From the NCBI GenBank assembly GCA_023411555.1, contig JAEYOQ010000020.1, forward strand, positions 1 through 5,780: a stretch of 5,780 nucleotides of DNA, read 5' to 3'. A program made the position numbers and the translations under genes. How positions within the stretch are numbered: the stretch's first letter is position 1; the number at the start of each line of letters is the position of its first letter. This document shows positions 1-4,993 of this stretch, in pieces. The stretch is from Bacillota bacterium. Its GTDB lineage: Bacteria; Bacillota; Clostridia; Lachnospirales; Lachnospiraceae. Under the pieces are notes generated by a model. The model did no database searches and was not told the DNA's origin. It saw only the letters and a list, made by a program, of their open reading frames with translations.

Positions 1-125
1 TTGCGTAGCGAGAAATTTGTTGTATGATTAATGGCATACAAAACAATAAGATGTCAGTCAATCTGTGTGTGAGGGATGCGTGTTGTTCTTTCCTTCATTA
101 ACACCATATATTTTGCAACAGCCCC
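1..125. mobile_element. Possible end of an IS6-like insertion sequence (terminal inverted repeat at 112-125)
   Basis: Read on the minus strand, 125 to 112 is GGGGCTGTTGCAAA. As I recall it, the IS26 terminus is GGCACTGTTGCAAA, so 12 of 14 positions agree, and the core CTGTTGCAAA is shared by most IS6-family ends. The element would extend leftward out of the window, with 126-133 (TTTGAATT) as the flank expected to be an 8-bp target duplication. No transposase can be recognised: the only open frame entering from the left is eight codons ending at TGA 25-27. A 7-bp inverted repeat (TTGTATG 20-26, CATACAA 35-41) lies just after that stop. It may be an unrelated chance match or a solo end. Confidence 0.35.
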
Positions 126-172
126 TTTGAATTCATTAAGGCTATGTCACAGCAAATATTATTAATGAGATT

Positions 173-203
173 TTTGAAGGAGAGCTTAAGGCTCTCCTTC
201 AAA
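173..203. repeat. Perfect 13-bp inverted repeat (hairpin)
   Basis: Arms TTTGAAGGAGAGC (173-185) and GCTCTCCTTCAAA (191-203) are perfectly complementary around a 5-nt loop, TTAAG. It lies 31 bases beyond the stop of the last minus-strand gene, where a terminator would be expected. However, neither strand has a T-run after the stem: the T-rich flank is at 171-175, on the 5' side in the plus orientation. It is therefore not a canonical rho-independent terminator; RNA stabilisation or processing are alternatives. The stem is certain, the role is not. Apart from this and the possible IS end, nothing gene-like was seen in 1-234. Confidence 0.75.
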
Positions 204-234
204 CTGTAAGTGTTATTCTGCTTGTTATGATCAA

Positions 235-414
235 TTATTTTCGTAGCTTAGGCGCAATAAGATATAGAAGACTCATAACTACAAAATATGCGACAGTAGA
301 TATAAGAATTTCAGCAAAATCTGCAGTCTTGTCAAATAGATATGAAATCAAAGAATAACAAGCTCCAAAAGTAACTGCTGAAACAGCATTTCTAATAATA
401 TTTCTTTTATTCAT
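235..414 (-). CDS. Two-helix membrane miniprotein, 59 aa, function unknown
   Basis: A 59-residue hydrophobic protein starting MNKRNIIRNA. Two likely membrane segments fall at residues 9-27 and 34-54, joined by a short acidic turn (DKTADFAE), with a basic C-terminus (PKLRK). The basic N- and C-termini suggest that both ends lie in the cytoplasm with a hairpin through the membrane. The ATG at 414 is chosen over one 33 bases upstream because GGAGG at 419-423 sits 4 nt before it. It is the last of four minus-strand genes, 81 nt after the SpoIIM-like gene, and no convincing promoter was seen in that gap, so it is probably co-transcribed. I do not recognise a family. Small accessory subunits and immunity proteins look like this, but nothing in the sequence decides between them. 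Confidence 0.72.
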   Translation of the reverse strand: MNKRNIIRNAVSAVTFGACYSLISYLFDKTADFAEILISTVAYFVVMSLLYLIAPKLRK

Positions 415-495
415 ATTTCCTCCAGATTCTATCGAACTACTTAACACATTAAATTTCGATTTGCATAATTCATAATGTATTGAACATAGGGTGAA

Positions 496-1119
496 CTACA
501 GTGCATTAATAGCAATACTTTCAACTACTGCTCCTATAAACATCAAAATAAATCCCATCACCAATGTAAGCTTTTCTAACCACGTCAGGTGAATGTCCCT
601 GAATTTTTTTGTTGTAGTATTTTTGCCATTGGTCAGAACGATGGAAATATGGGCAAGGGAGCAGGTAATCAGTAATTGACCTGTCATTTCCCAAAGTCCT
701 GCTCTATGAGCAAGATCTAATGTGCGGGTGATTCTGTTAAGTAGAGGAACGGCTTCACTTTGCACAGAAAAGGACCAAGTTCCTAATATGATTGCATTTA
801 AGCATATCATTCCGAAGAAGGTTGTATAACCGATAGATAAATAATCTTTATCCTGTTCCTTTTTTTGACCGAATAGGCTACTAAGGAAAATGACTAAAAC
901 AGATAGCATATTGTAGAAGAAAATCTGCATCGTCAGTACTGCTGTATTGCTTGAGGTATCCCAACTCTGTAATGGATTTTTGTTTTTTAGCAGTCCCTCA
1001 GGCAGAAGGAGATAGCTTATAATCAAAACACCAAAAAATAAGATCAAAAAAAGCAGGAAGGCAAATATGACCCTCTCCTTTAAGCTATTACTACTTAATT
1101 TTCTATACAATAATTTGAT
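496..1119 (-). CDS. Five-helix membrane protein resembling SpoIIM/DUF95, non-AUG start
   Basis: An integral membrane protein of about 207 residues with likely helices at 17-39, 61-83, 96-115, 141-162 and 183-205. The pattern resembles the SpoIIM/DUF95 family: an N-rich helix followed by a short linker (YNMLSVLVIFLSSLFGQ), T..F..ICLNAIILG, a H.aGLWEM segment where the family has PHG..E, and a last helix ending in GAVVESI where the family has AA.IEA. Length is close to that of SpoIIM proteins. SpoIIM itself acts with SpoIID and SpoIIP in peptidoglycan remodelling during engulfment. This copy is divergent, lies next to an XRE repressor rather than sporulation genes, and more likely belongs to the wider membrane family of unknown role. 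The start is set by an SD at 1128-1134. The only upstream ATG, at 1224, lies deep inside the preceding gene. ATC at 1119 (8 nt from the SD) or ATT at 1122 are the probable start codons, and TTG at 1110 is the alternative. Family assignment is moderate. Confidence 0.8.
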   Translation of the reverse strand: MKLLYRKLSSNSLKERVIFAFLLFLILFFGVLIISYLLLPEGLLKNKNPLQSWDTSSNTAVLTMQIFFYNMLSVLVIFLSSLFGQKKEQDKDYLSIGYTTFFGMICLNAIILGTWSFSVQSEAVPLLNRITRTLDLAHRAGLWEMTGQLLITCSLAHISIVLTNGKNTTTKKFRDIHLTWLEKLTLVMGFILMFIGAVVESIAINAL

Positions 1120-1134
1120 AATAATATCTCCTTT
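1117..1134 (-). promoter_or_regulatory. Shine-Dalgarno site pointing to an ATC/ATT start
   Basis: On the minus strand AAAGGAG (1134-1128) is followed by ATATTATT and then ATC AAA TTA TTG. In-frame candidates are ATT at 1125 (2 nt from the SD), ATT at 1122 (5 nt), ATC at 1119 (8 nt) and TTG at 1110 (17 nt). No ATG or GTG lies within a usable distance. Translated from 1119 with initiator Met the protein begins M-K-L-L-Y-R-K, a typical start, so the ATC looks like a one-base change from ATG. Confidence 0.6.
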
Positions 1135-1156
1135 CAATGATATGATAGGATAATTA

Positions 1157-1594
1157 CTACATTTCCTTGTTATATTGTACTGTGTAATATAATTGGACAC
1201 CAAAAGCAAACACATAGATACCAACAGCGGTAAGAGTCATCCACAAAGGTGAATCGGCGATAATTAATAGGAAAGGAACGGCAATTAATGTCTTTATCGT
1301 AATATCGAAAGCCTTTGCCTTTGCTTTGGTATGAATGAAGATAGTGCGTTCATCCTTGGCGTCAATGTCACTCTGCTTCTTTATATCAGGGTGTTTTTTA
1401 TAATAGGAACGAATCAATAAGTTTGCCACATTCATTCCAATCATTCCGGAGCCTATACCTACACACAGCCCTATAAGCCCTGTAATCATTCTGGAGGTTT
1501 TGTCAAAAACAAAGATTCCCGCGATACCTGCTGCTAATAAGACAACACCCATTAGTAATAATGAAATAGTGATTTTAAAGTTAATCTGCTTCAT
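1157..1594 (-). CDS. Four-helix membrane protein with charged central loop, 145 aa
   Basis: Hydrophobic segments at residues 8-29, 35-60, 96-113 and 116-137 surround a hydrophilic loop at 62-95 carrying KKHPDIKKQ and D.KDERT..I.TKAKAKA. A KDER...KA loop of this sort recurs in small membrane proteins encoded beside short XRE regulators in Firmicutes, but I cannot name the family with confidence. The loop is probably cytoplasmic. ATG 1594 is chosen because GAGGAGG (1601-1607) lies 6 nt upstream. The longer reading from 1627 lies inside the preceding gene and lacks such a site. The gene overlaps the end of the repressor gene by 14 nt and its SD is formed by that gene's Glu codons, so the two are very likely translationally coupled. 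The next gene begins 37 nt after its TAG stop. It may be a membrane effector, or a sensor whose state is relayed to the repressor. Confidence 0.85.
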   Translation of the reverse strand: MKQINFKITISLLLMGVVLLAAGIAGIFVFDKTSRMITGLIGLCVGIGSGMIGMNVANLLIRSYYKKHPDIKKQSDIDAKDERTIFIHTKAKAKAFDITIKTLIAVPFLLIIADSPLWMTLTAVGIYVFAFGVQLYYTVQYNKEM

Positions 1595-1793
1595 TGTCTT
1601 CCTCCTCATAAATAAAGATTTCTTCAATGCTCATATTGAAATAACGGGCAATTTTAAAGGCTAAAAGAATGGAAGGATTGTATCGCCCGTTTTCAAGAGA
1701 ACCGATGGTCTGTCTGGATACCTCTAAAGCTGCTGCCAATTCCTCCTGCTTAATTCCATTCATTTTACGTATTTCTTCCAATCGGTTTCTCAA
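1581..1793 (-). CDS. Small XRE/Cro-type transcriptional repressor, 70 aa, TTG start
   Basis: A 70-residue protein that is almost entirely one HTH_3 (Cro/C1) domain. It begins (M)RNRLEEIRK and continues KQEELAAALEVSRQTIGSLENGRYNPSILLAFKIARYFNMSIEEIF, with an acidic tail EEEDNEAD. The first DNA-binding helix is KQEELAAAL and the recognition helix VSRQTIGSLENG. This is the size and layout of the short one-domain repressors (YgzD type) that usually control their own small operon. The start is TTG at 1793, with AGGAGGTGG (1798-1806) ideally placed. The ATGs at 1868 and 1835 would read through the operator and promoter and are rejected. It is first of four minus-strand genes, its promoter carries palindromes at both sides, and it overlaps the next gene by 14 nt. 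It has no ligand-binding domain, so the inducing signal is not evident. Confidence 0.93.
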   Translation of the reverse strand: MRNRLEEIRKMNGIKQEELAAALEVSRQTIGSLENGRYNPSILLAFKIARYFNMSIEEIFIYEEEDNEAD

Positions 1794-1806
1794 GTAACCA
1801 CCTCCT
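1791..1806 (-). promoter_or_regulatory. Shine-Dalgarno site fixing the TTG start of the XRE gene
   Basis: On the minus strand AGGAGGTGG (1806-1798) is complementary to the 16S 3' end over its whole length. It places TTG 1793-1791 seven nt after the GGAGG core, giving the standard (M)RNRLEEIR beginning of this repressor family. Confidence 0.85.
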
Positions 1807-1814
1807 ATAATCGA

Positions 1815-1836
1815 TATGGAAAGTATGCTTTCCATA
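1815..1836. promoter_or_regulatory. Operator O1: perfect 22-bp palindrome
   Basis: Arms TATGGAAAG (1815-1823) and CTTTCCATA (1828-1836) are perfect inverted repeats separated by TATG. The site covers the expected transcription start of the minus-strand cassette, just downstream of its -10 box. Binding of the XRE dimer here would block initiation. Its assignment to this regulator is inferred from position. Confidence 0.8.
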
Positions 1837-1839
1837 AAT

Positions 1840-1868
1840 ATGTTAGCACAGTAGAATGTTAATGTCAA
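1840..1868 (-). promoter_or_regulatory. Sigma-A promoter of the XRE-membrane cassette
   Basis: On the minus strand the -35 is TTGACA (1868-1863, consensus), followed by a 17-bp spacer and the -10 TAACAT (1845-1840). Transcription should start near 1833, about 40 nt before the TTG start codon. The promoter is flanked by O1 on the start-site side and by O2, which overlaps the -35. Confidence 0.85.
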
Positions 1869-1882
1869 GTAAGCTTTCCATA
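1861..1882. promoter_or_regulatory. Operator O2: imperfect copy of the O1 palindrome over the -35
   Basis: CTTTCCATA (1874-1882) repeats an O1 half-site exactly. The opposite arm AATGTCAAG (1861-1869) agrees with the ideal TATGGAAAG at 6 of 9 positions and contains the -35 box. The 4-nt spacer matches that of O1. The two centres are 46 bp apart, between four and five helical turns. This is probably the weaker second site of the same repressor. Confidence 0.6.
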
Positions 1883-1884
1883 AT

Positions 1885-1913
1885 GAACAATGATTGTTAT
1901 TAAGCCATTGTTC
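1885..1913. repeat. Inverted repeat GAACAATG / CATTGTTC
   Basis: Perfect 8-bp arms at 1885-1892 and 1906-1913 are separated by 13 nt. The left arm is also part of a tighter palindrome, AACAAT-G-ATTGTT (1886-1898). There is no T-run, so it is not a terminator. It sits at the junction between the cassette's regulatory region and the HxlR remnant, and could be a binding site or a trace of the rearrangement. Confidence 0.5.
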
Positions 1914-1931
1914 TTAAACTGTACTAAATAG

Positions 1932-2011
1932 GATCATTCCTGACAGATAAAGCAAAAACCCTGTTACCGGTATTGGATGAGTTGTGCGAGTGGGGACTAA
2001 AAAATCGTTAA
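1932..2011 (+). pseudogene. Remnant of an HxlR-family regulator (C-terminal end only)
   Basis: From 1940 the plus strand reads LTDKAKTLLPVLDELCEWG followed by LKNR and a TAA at 2009-2011. This closely matches the C-terminal helix of HxlR/YodB-type winged-helix regulators (consensus about YSLTEKGKSLLPILDALCEWG). One base out of frame, 1932-1940 reads D-H-S, matching the E-Y-S that precedes LT in the family, so one base seems lost at 1940. Further upstream in that frame a TAG (1929-1931) stands where the family has V, preceded by a K. A faint match (MIVIK) may reach back to about 1890. The DNA-binding part is absent and the cassette's promoter region begins there. It is a dead gene fragment, and the terminator at 2061-2105 was probably its own. 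Confidence 0.75.
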
Positions 2012-2060
2012 AATCCCTTCAGAATGAATAAATTAATTATATATTATGATTTGTTATATG

Positions 2061-2105
2061 CTTCCTTTTCGGTAGGTTGATCTATCGAAAGGGGGGGATT
2101 TTTTT
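2061..2105 (+). terminator. Rho-independent terminator, plus strand
   Basis: CCTTTTCGGTAG (2064-2075) pairs with CTATCGAAAGG (2082-2092) and following G residues around a 6-nt loop, GTTGAT. The stem has about 12 pairs including two G-U, and can be lengthened by wobble pairs with the G7 run. It is followed by A and seven T (2099-2105). The opposite strand has no T-run. It lies 50 nt after the HxlR remnant's stop and now insulates the chemotaxis promoter from upstream plus-strand transcription. Confidence 0.88.
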
Positions 2106-2145
2106 ACACCAAAATAACTTTTTATTCAACATAATAATTCATGTA

Positions 2146-2174
2146 TTGACATACGGATACATATTCACTATAAT
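2146..2174 (+). promoter_or_regulatory. Perfect consensus sigma-A promoter of the chemotaxis operon
   Basis: TTGACA (2146-2151), a 17-bp spacer and TATAAT (2169-2174) match the housekeeping consensus at all 12 positions with the ideal spacing. Transcription should start near 2181, giving a leader of about 143 nt before the cheA start codon. No sigma-D/FliA-type sequence (TAAA, then GCCGATAT) was seen upstream of cheA. Confidence 0.9.
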
Positions 2175-2182
2175 TACACCAA

Positions 2183-2210
2183 CAGTAGTGAGTGATTACT
2201 CCGGGTACTG
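2183..2210 (+). promoter_or_regulatory. Structured element at the start of the cheA leader
   Basis: CAGTA (2183-2187) pairs with TACTG (2206-2210), and inside it GAGT (2190-2193) pairs with ACTC (2198-2201) around the loop GATT. The result is a two-part stem with a GT/CGGG internal loop. AGTA (2184-2187) can instead pair with TACT at 2197-2200, giving a competing fold. It matches no riboswitch class I know. It begins at or just after the predicted transcript start, so a role in 5'-end stability is as plausible as sensing. Confidence 0.4.
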
Positions 2211-2304
2211 AAACCTTGGAATATTCACCGCAATGGAAGATTTGAAAGGACATGGAAAATATAATCAAAATTATATATGTCAAATGTTATTTAATTTAAT
2301 AAGA

Positions 2305-2321
2305 ATACCAGGAGGTGGTAT
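2305..2321 (+). promoter_or_regulatory. cheA ribosome binding site held in a hairpin loop
   Basis: ATACCA (2305-2310) and TGGTAT (2316-2321) form a perfect 6-bp stem whose 5-nt loop is exactly the Shine-Dalgarno core GGAGG (2311-2315). The ATG of cheA follows three nt later at 2324. The SD-to-ATG spacing is 8 nt. The hairpin would either present the SD in a loop or restrain it, and so could modulate translation of cheA. Confidence 0.65.
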
Positions 2322-2323
2322 AA

Positions 2324-4438
2324 ATGTCGGATCAGTATTCTACAGAGCCTTTGCTGGATATGTTTTTATTCGAAACCTCGCAGCTACTAGAACAGCTCGA
2401 GCAGACAATCATATCAAGTGAAAAAGAAAGTGATTTTTCTGAGGATGCTATCAATGAGATTTTTCGCATCATGCATACTATAAAAGGTTCAGCATCTATG
2501 ATGTTATTTGATAATATTGCAAGGCTGGCCCATTCTATTGAAGATCTTTTCTTTTTACTACGCAATGAAAAACCAACAGAGGTTGATACCTCAACTCTAT
2601 CGGATTTGGTACTTGATGGTGTGGATTTTATAAAGATTGAAGTAGAGAAGATAAAGAACCATCAACAAGCAGATGGTAATGCAGATGACCTTGTCGATAT
2701 GATAAAGGAGTATCTTGTAAGGCTAAAGCAGGAAGCATCTACATCCAATCCCTTAACACCGGAAATCGCTGCTGCAAAGGTAGAGGACCTTTCAGACCAT
2801 GAGGAAATAAAGCAATTTTATATTTCAAAAGCGGTAAACGAGCATTCTGTACATAATAATTTCTTCAAAGCAGTCATTCATTTTGATGATGGTTGTGAGA
2901 TGGAGAATATCAGAGCTTATACGATTGTTCATAACCTGAAGGAATTTACAGAGGATATATTCTATATCCCCAATGATATTTTAGACAGTGACGATAGTGT
3001 CGATGTAATACGCAAGAACGGTTTTCAGATTTACCTTAAGACAGACTCTGACTATCAGAAGATCAATGAGTTCTTAATACAAACGATCTTTCTTAAGGAT
3101 ATGGAGTTGGTTCAATTAGAGGATGATACTGAATTCCGGCAGTTCATGGAGAAGGATGAAACCCCTATTGATAATCCAATCAAGCATCCCTCTGTTATGG
3201 AGGTACCACAAGCGGGGAGAGAGTTTCGTCGCACAGATCAATCGGATAAGGAGCTTCAATCGAGTAATGTATCACAAAGCATTATCAGTGTTAGTGTTCA
3301 AAAGCTGGATAAGCTAATGGATCTAGTGGGTGAGATGGTTATTGCAGAAGCAATGGTTATTCAAAACCCAGACTTAAGAGGATTACAATTAAGTAACTTC
3401 ACCAAGGCAGCAGGTCAATTGAATAAGATTACCAGCGAGATACAGGATATGGTAATGTCCATCCGAATGGTTCCTCTGTCAGCAACCTTTAATAAGATGC
3501 ATCGTATCGTTCGTGATATGTGTAAAAAGTTAGGTAAGGATGTGCGGCTTGACTTAATCGGTGAGGAGACAGAGGTTGATAAGAACATCATTGAACATAT
3601 TTCCGATCCGATCATGCATCTCGTACGTAATGCGATTGACCATGGAATTGAGTCAGCCGAGGAACGAATAGCGAAGGGTAAGCCGAAACATGGGACAATT
3701 ACATTGGAAGCGAAGAATGAAGGTGGCGATGTTCTCATAATTATCCGAGATGATGGCAAGGGATTGGATAAAGAAAAGATACTAGCAAAGGCAAATGAGA
3801 ACGGAATTCTAATTAAAAATAAAGAGGATATGACTGATAAGGAAATCTTTAATTTGATACTCCTTCCGGGTTTCTCTACTAAGGAAAAGGTTACTGAGTT
3901 CTCCGGACGTGGAGTGGGAATGGATGTTGTAGCCAAGAATATCGAGGGGGTTGGTGGTACCTTAAATGTCGATAGTGCAGTAGATAAGGGTACCATAATC
4001 ACTTTAAAAATACCGCTAACTCTTGCAATTATAGATGGTATGAATATTAAGGTGGGCAACTCCAGATATACGATACCGACGATTTCCATTAAGGAATCCT
4101 TCCGCCCTCAGGACAACGATATCTTTACTGATCCGGAAGGGAATGAAATGATTATGGTGAGAGGCAAGTGTCATGCGGTACGCCGGCTACATGAGCTTTT
4201 CAAGGTGAATACAAAGATAACAAAGTTTTCAGAAGGTATCATAATAATGGTGGAGCAGGATGATAAGACAACATGTGTATTTGCTGATGAACTGGTGGGG
4301 CAACAGCAGGTAGTAGTGAAAGCACTACCACAATACATCCAGAATTTCAAGAAGCTCAGAGGGCTTGCAGGATGTACCCTACTTGGTGATGGAAACATAA
4401 GTCTGATCTTGGATGTGGCTAGTTTGCTTCATCATTGA
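2324..4438 (+). CDS. cheA: Chemotaxis histidine kinase CheA, 704 aa
   Basis: The cytoplasmic kinase of the chemotaxis array. It autophosphorylates in response to receptor state and passes phosphate to CheY and CheB. All five domains are visible. P1 (Hpt), about residues 5-105, has the phospho-acceptor His51 in IMHTIKGSASMM. A CheY-binding P2-like domain spans about 178-278 (FKAVIHFDDGCEMENIRAYTIV). P3, the dimerisation helices, covers about 318-395 (SVSVQKLDKLMDLVGEMVIAE). The P4 ATPase, about 396-560, has N box HLVRNAIDHG (432-441), G1 DDGKG (476-480), F box GFST (516-519) and G2 GRGVGMD (528-534). P5, the CheW-like domain, runs about 565-704. All catalytic motifs are intact and the length is usual for CheA. 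The start at 2324 has GGAGG 8 nt upstream, inside a hairpin. It is the first gene after the consensus promoter, and cheW follows after 36 nt. Confidence 0.98.
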   Translation: MSDQYSTEPLLDMFLFETSQLLEQLEQTIISSEKESDFSEDAINEIFRIMHTIKGSASMMLFDNIARLAHSIEDLFFLLRNEKPTEVDTSTLSDLVLDGVDFIKIEVEKIKNHQQADGNADDLVDMIKEYLVRLKQEASTSNPLTPEIAAAKVEDLSDHEEIKQFYISKAVNEHSVHNNFFKAVIHFDDGCEMENIRAYTIVHNLKEFTEDIFYIPNDILDSDDSVDVIRKNGFQIYLKTDSDYQKINEFLIQTIFLKDMELVQLEDDTEFRQFMEKDETPIDNPIKHPSVMEVPQAGREFRRTDQSDKELQSSNVSQSIISVSVQKLDKLMDLVGEMVIAEAMVIQNPDLRGLQLSNFTKAAGQLNKITSEIQDMVMSIRMVPLSATFNKMHRIVRDMCKKLGKDVRLDLIGEETEVDKNIIEHISDPIMHLVRNAIDHGIESAEERIAKGKPKHGTITLEAKNEGGDVLIIIRDDGKGLDKEKILAKANENGILIKNKEDMTDKEIFNLILLPGFSTKEKVTEFSGRGVGMDVVAKNIEGVGGTLNVDSAVDKGTIITLKIPLTLAIIDGMNIKVGNSRYTIPTISIKESFRPQDNDIFTDPEGNEMIMVRGKCHAVRRLHELFKVNTKITKFSEGIIIMVEQDDKTTCVFADELVGQQQVVVKALPQYIQNFKKLRGLAGCTLLGDGNISLILDVASLLHH

Positions 4439-4474
4439 TTTATAGGAACAGGAACATTGAAAGGAGGAAGAGCT

Positions 4475-4963
4475 ATGGCTGAATTATATGAGACTTCCAT
4501 TGAGCAGGAGGATACACAAAAGGACCGATATCTGACCTTTGTGATTGGTAGTGAATGCTATGGAATAGAAATTCAATATGTAACTGAGATTATCGGAATC
4601 CAAGAGATTACAGAGATACCTGAACTTCCGGAATATGTGAGAGGTATTATCAATCTGAGAGGTAAAATCATCCCGGTGGTTGATGTTAGAATACGCTTTA
4701 AGAAAGAGACAAAGGAATATAACGACAGGACATGTATCGTAGTTGTCGATATCAAGAACTTATCCATTGGACTCATTGTTGACAATGTAGCAGAGGTCTT
4801 GACGATTCCGGAACAAGATATCGTTGAACCACCGCAGGTGAATAAAGCAAATAACAGATATATCAAAAAAATAGGTAAGGTTGGTAATGCGGTAAAGCTT
4901 CTGCTGGATTGTGAGATGCTTTTGACTGATTATGACCTGGAGAACATTGAAAATGCGATTTAA
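4475..4963 (+). CDS. cheW: Chemotaxis coupling protein CheW, 162 aa
   Basis: The scaffold that joins receptors to the P5 domain of CheA in the polar array. The whole protein is one CheW/SH3-like double-barrel domain beginning at about residue 16 (DRYLTFVIGSECYGIEIQYVTEI). It contains the hallmark receptor/kinase-binding stretch IPELPEYVRGIINLRGKIIP and the following VVDVR.RF, and later the IGLIVDNVAEVLTI strand pair. Length fits the family, and there is no fused receiver domain, so it is CheW and not CheV. ATG 4475 is used because AAGGAGGAAG (4461-4470) stands directly before it; the upstream in-frame TTG at 4457 contains that SD and is rejected. It lies between cheA and a receptor gene with gaps of 36 and 30 nt and is clearly part of the same operon. 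Confidence 0.98.
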   Translation: MAELYETSIEQEDTQKDRYLTFVIGSECYGIEIQYVTEIIGIQEITEIPELPEYVRGIINLRGKIIPVVDVRIRFKKETKEYNDRTCIVVVDIKNLSIGLIVDNVAEVLTIPEQDIVEPPQVNKANNRYIKKIGKVGNAVKLLLDCEMLLTDYDLENIENAI

Positions 4964-4993
4964 CCAATTCCCTATCCTAAAGGAGGAATATTT

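Noticed and set aside
1..27. Tail of a plus-strand protein ending at TGA 25-27
   Set aside because: Only eight codons are visible, too few to distinguish coding from chance; no transposase C-terminus was recognised.
102..209. Plus-strand open frame across the IS-like repeat and the 173-203 hairpin
   Set aside because: It has no SD, no recognisable protein features, and crosses two non-coding structural elements.
1120..1224. ATG at 1224 as the start of the SpoIIM-like protein
   Set aside because: It lies 68 nt inside the preceding gene without an SD, and the added 35 residues read through the intergenic SD itself.
2175..2323. Possible c-di-GMP or other known riboswitch before cheA
   Set aside because: None of the conserved GEMM-I, c-di-GMP-II, SAM, purine, glycine or preQ1 motifs could be found; only local hairpins are visible.
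2233..2421. Open frame of 62 codons in the cheA leader running into cheA
   Set aside because: It has no Shine-Dalgarno site before its ATG, odd composition, and out-of-frame overlap with the strongly supported start of cheA. It is most likely a chance frame.
2953..2969. Perfect 7-bp palindrome GGATATA / TATATCC inside cheA
   Set aside because: It is AT-rich, lies within a conserved-looking coding stretch (EDIFYIP) and is the sort of short repeat expected by chance.
3415..4089. Long open frame of 224 codons on the minus strand
   Set aside because: It is antisense to the CheA catalytic domain, has no recognisable domain, and its serine/isoleucine-rich translation is typical of the shadow of a real gene.
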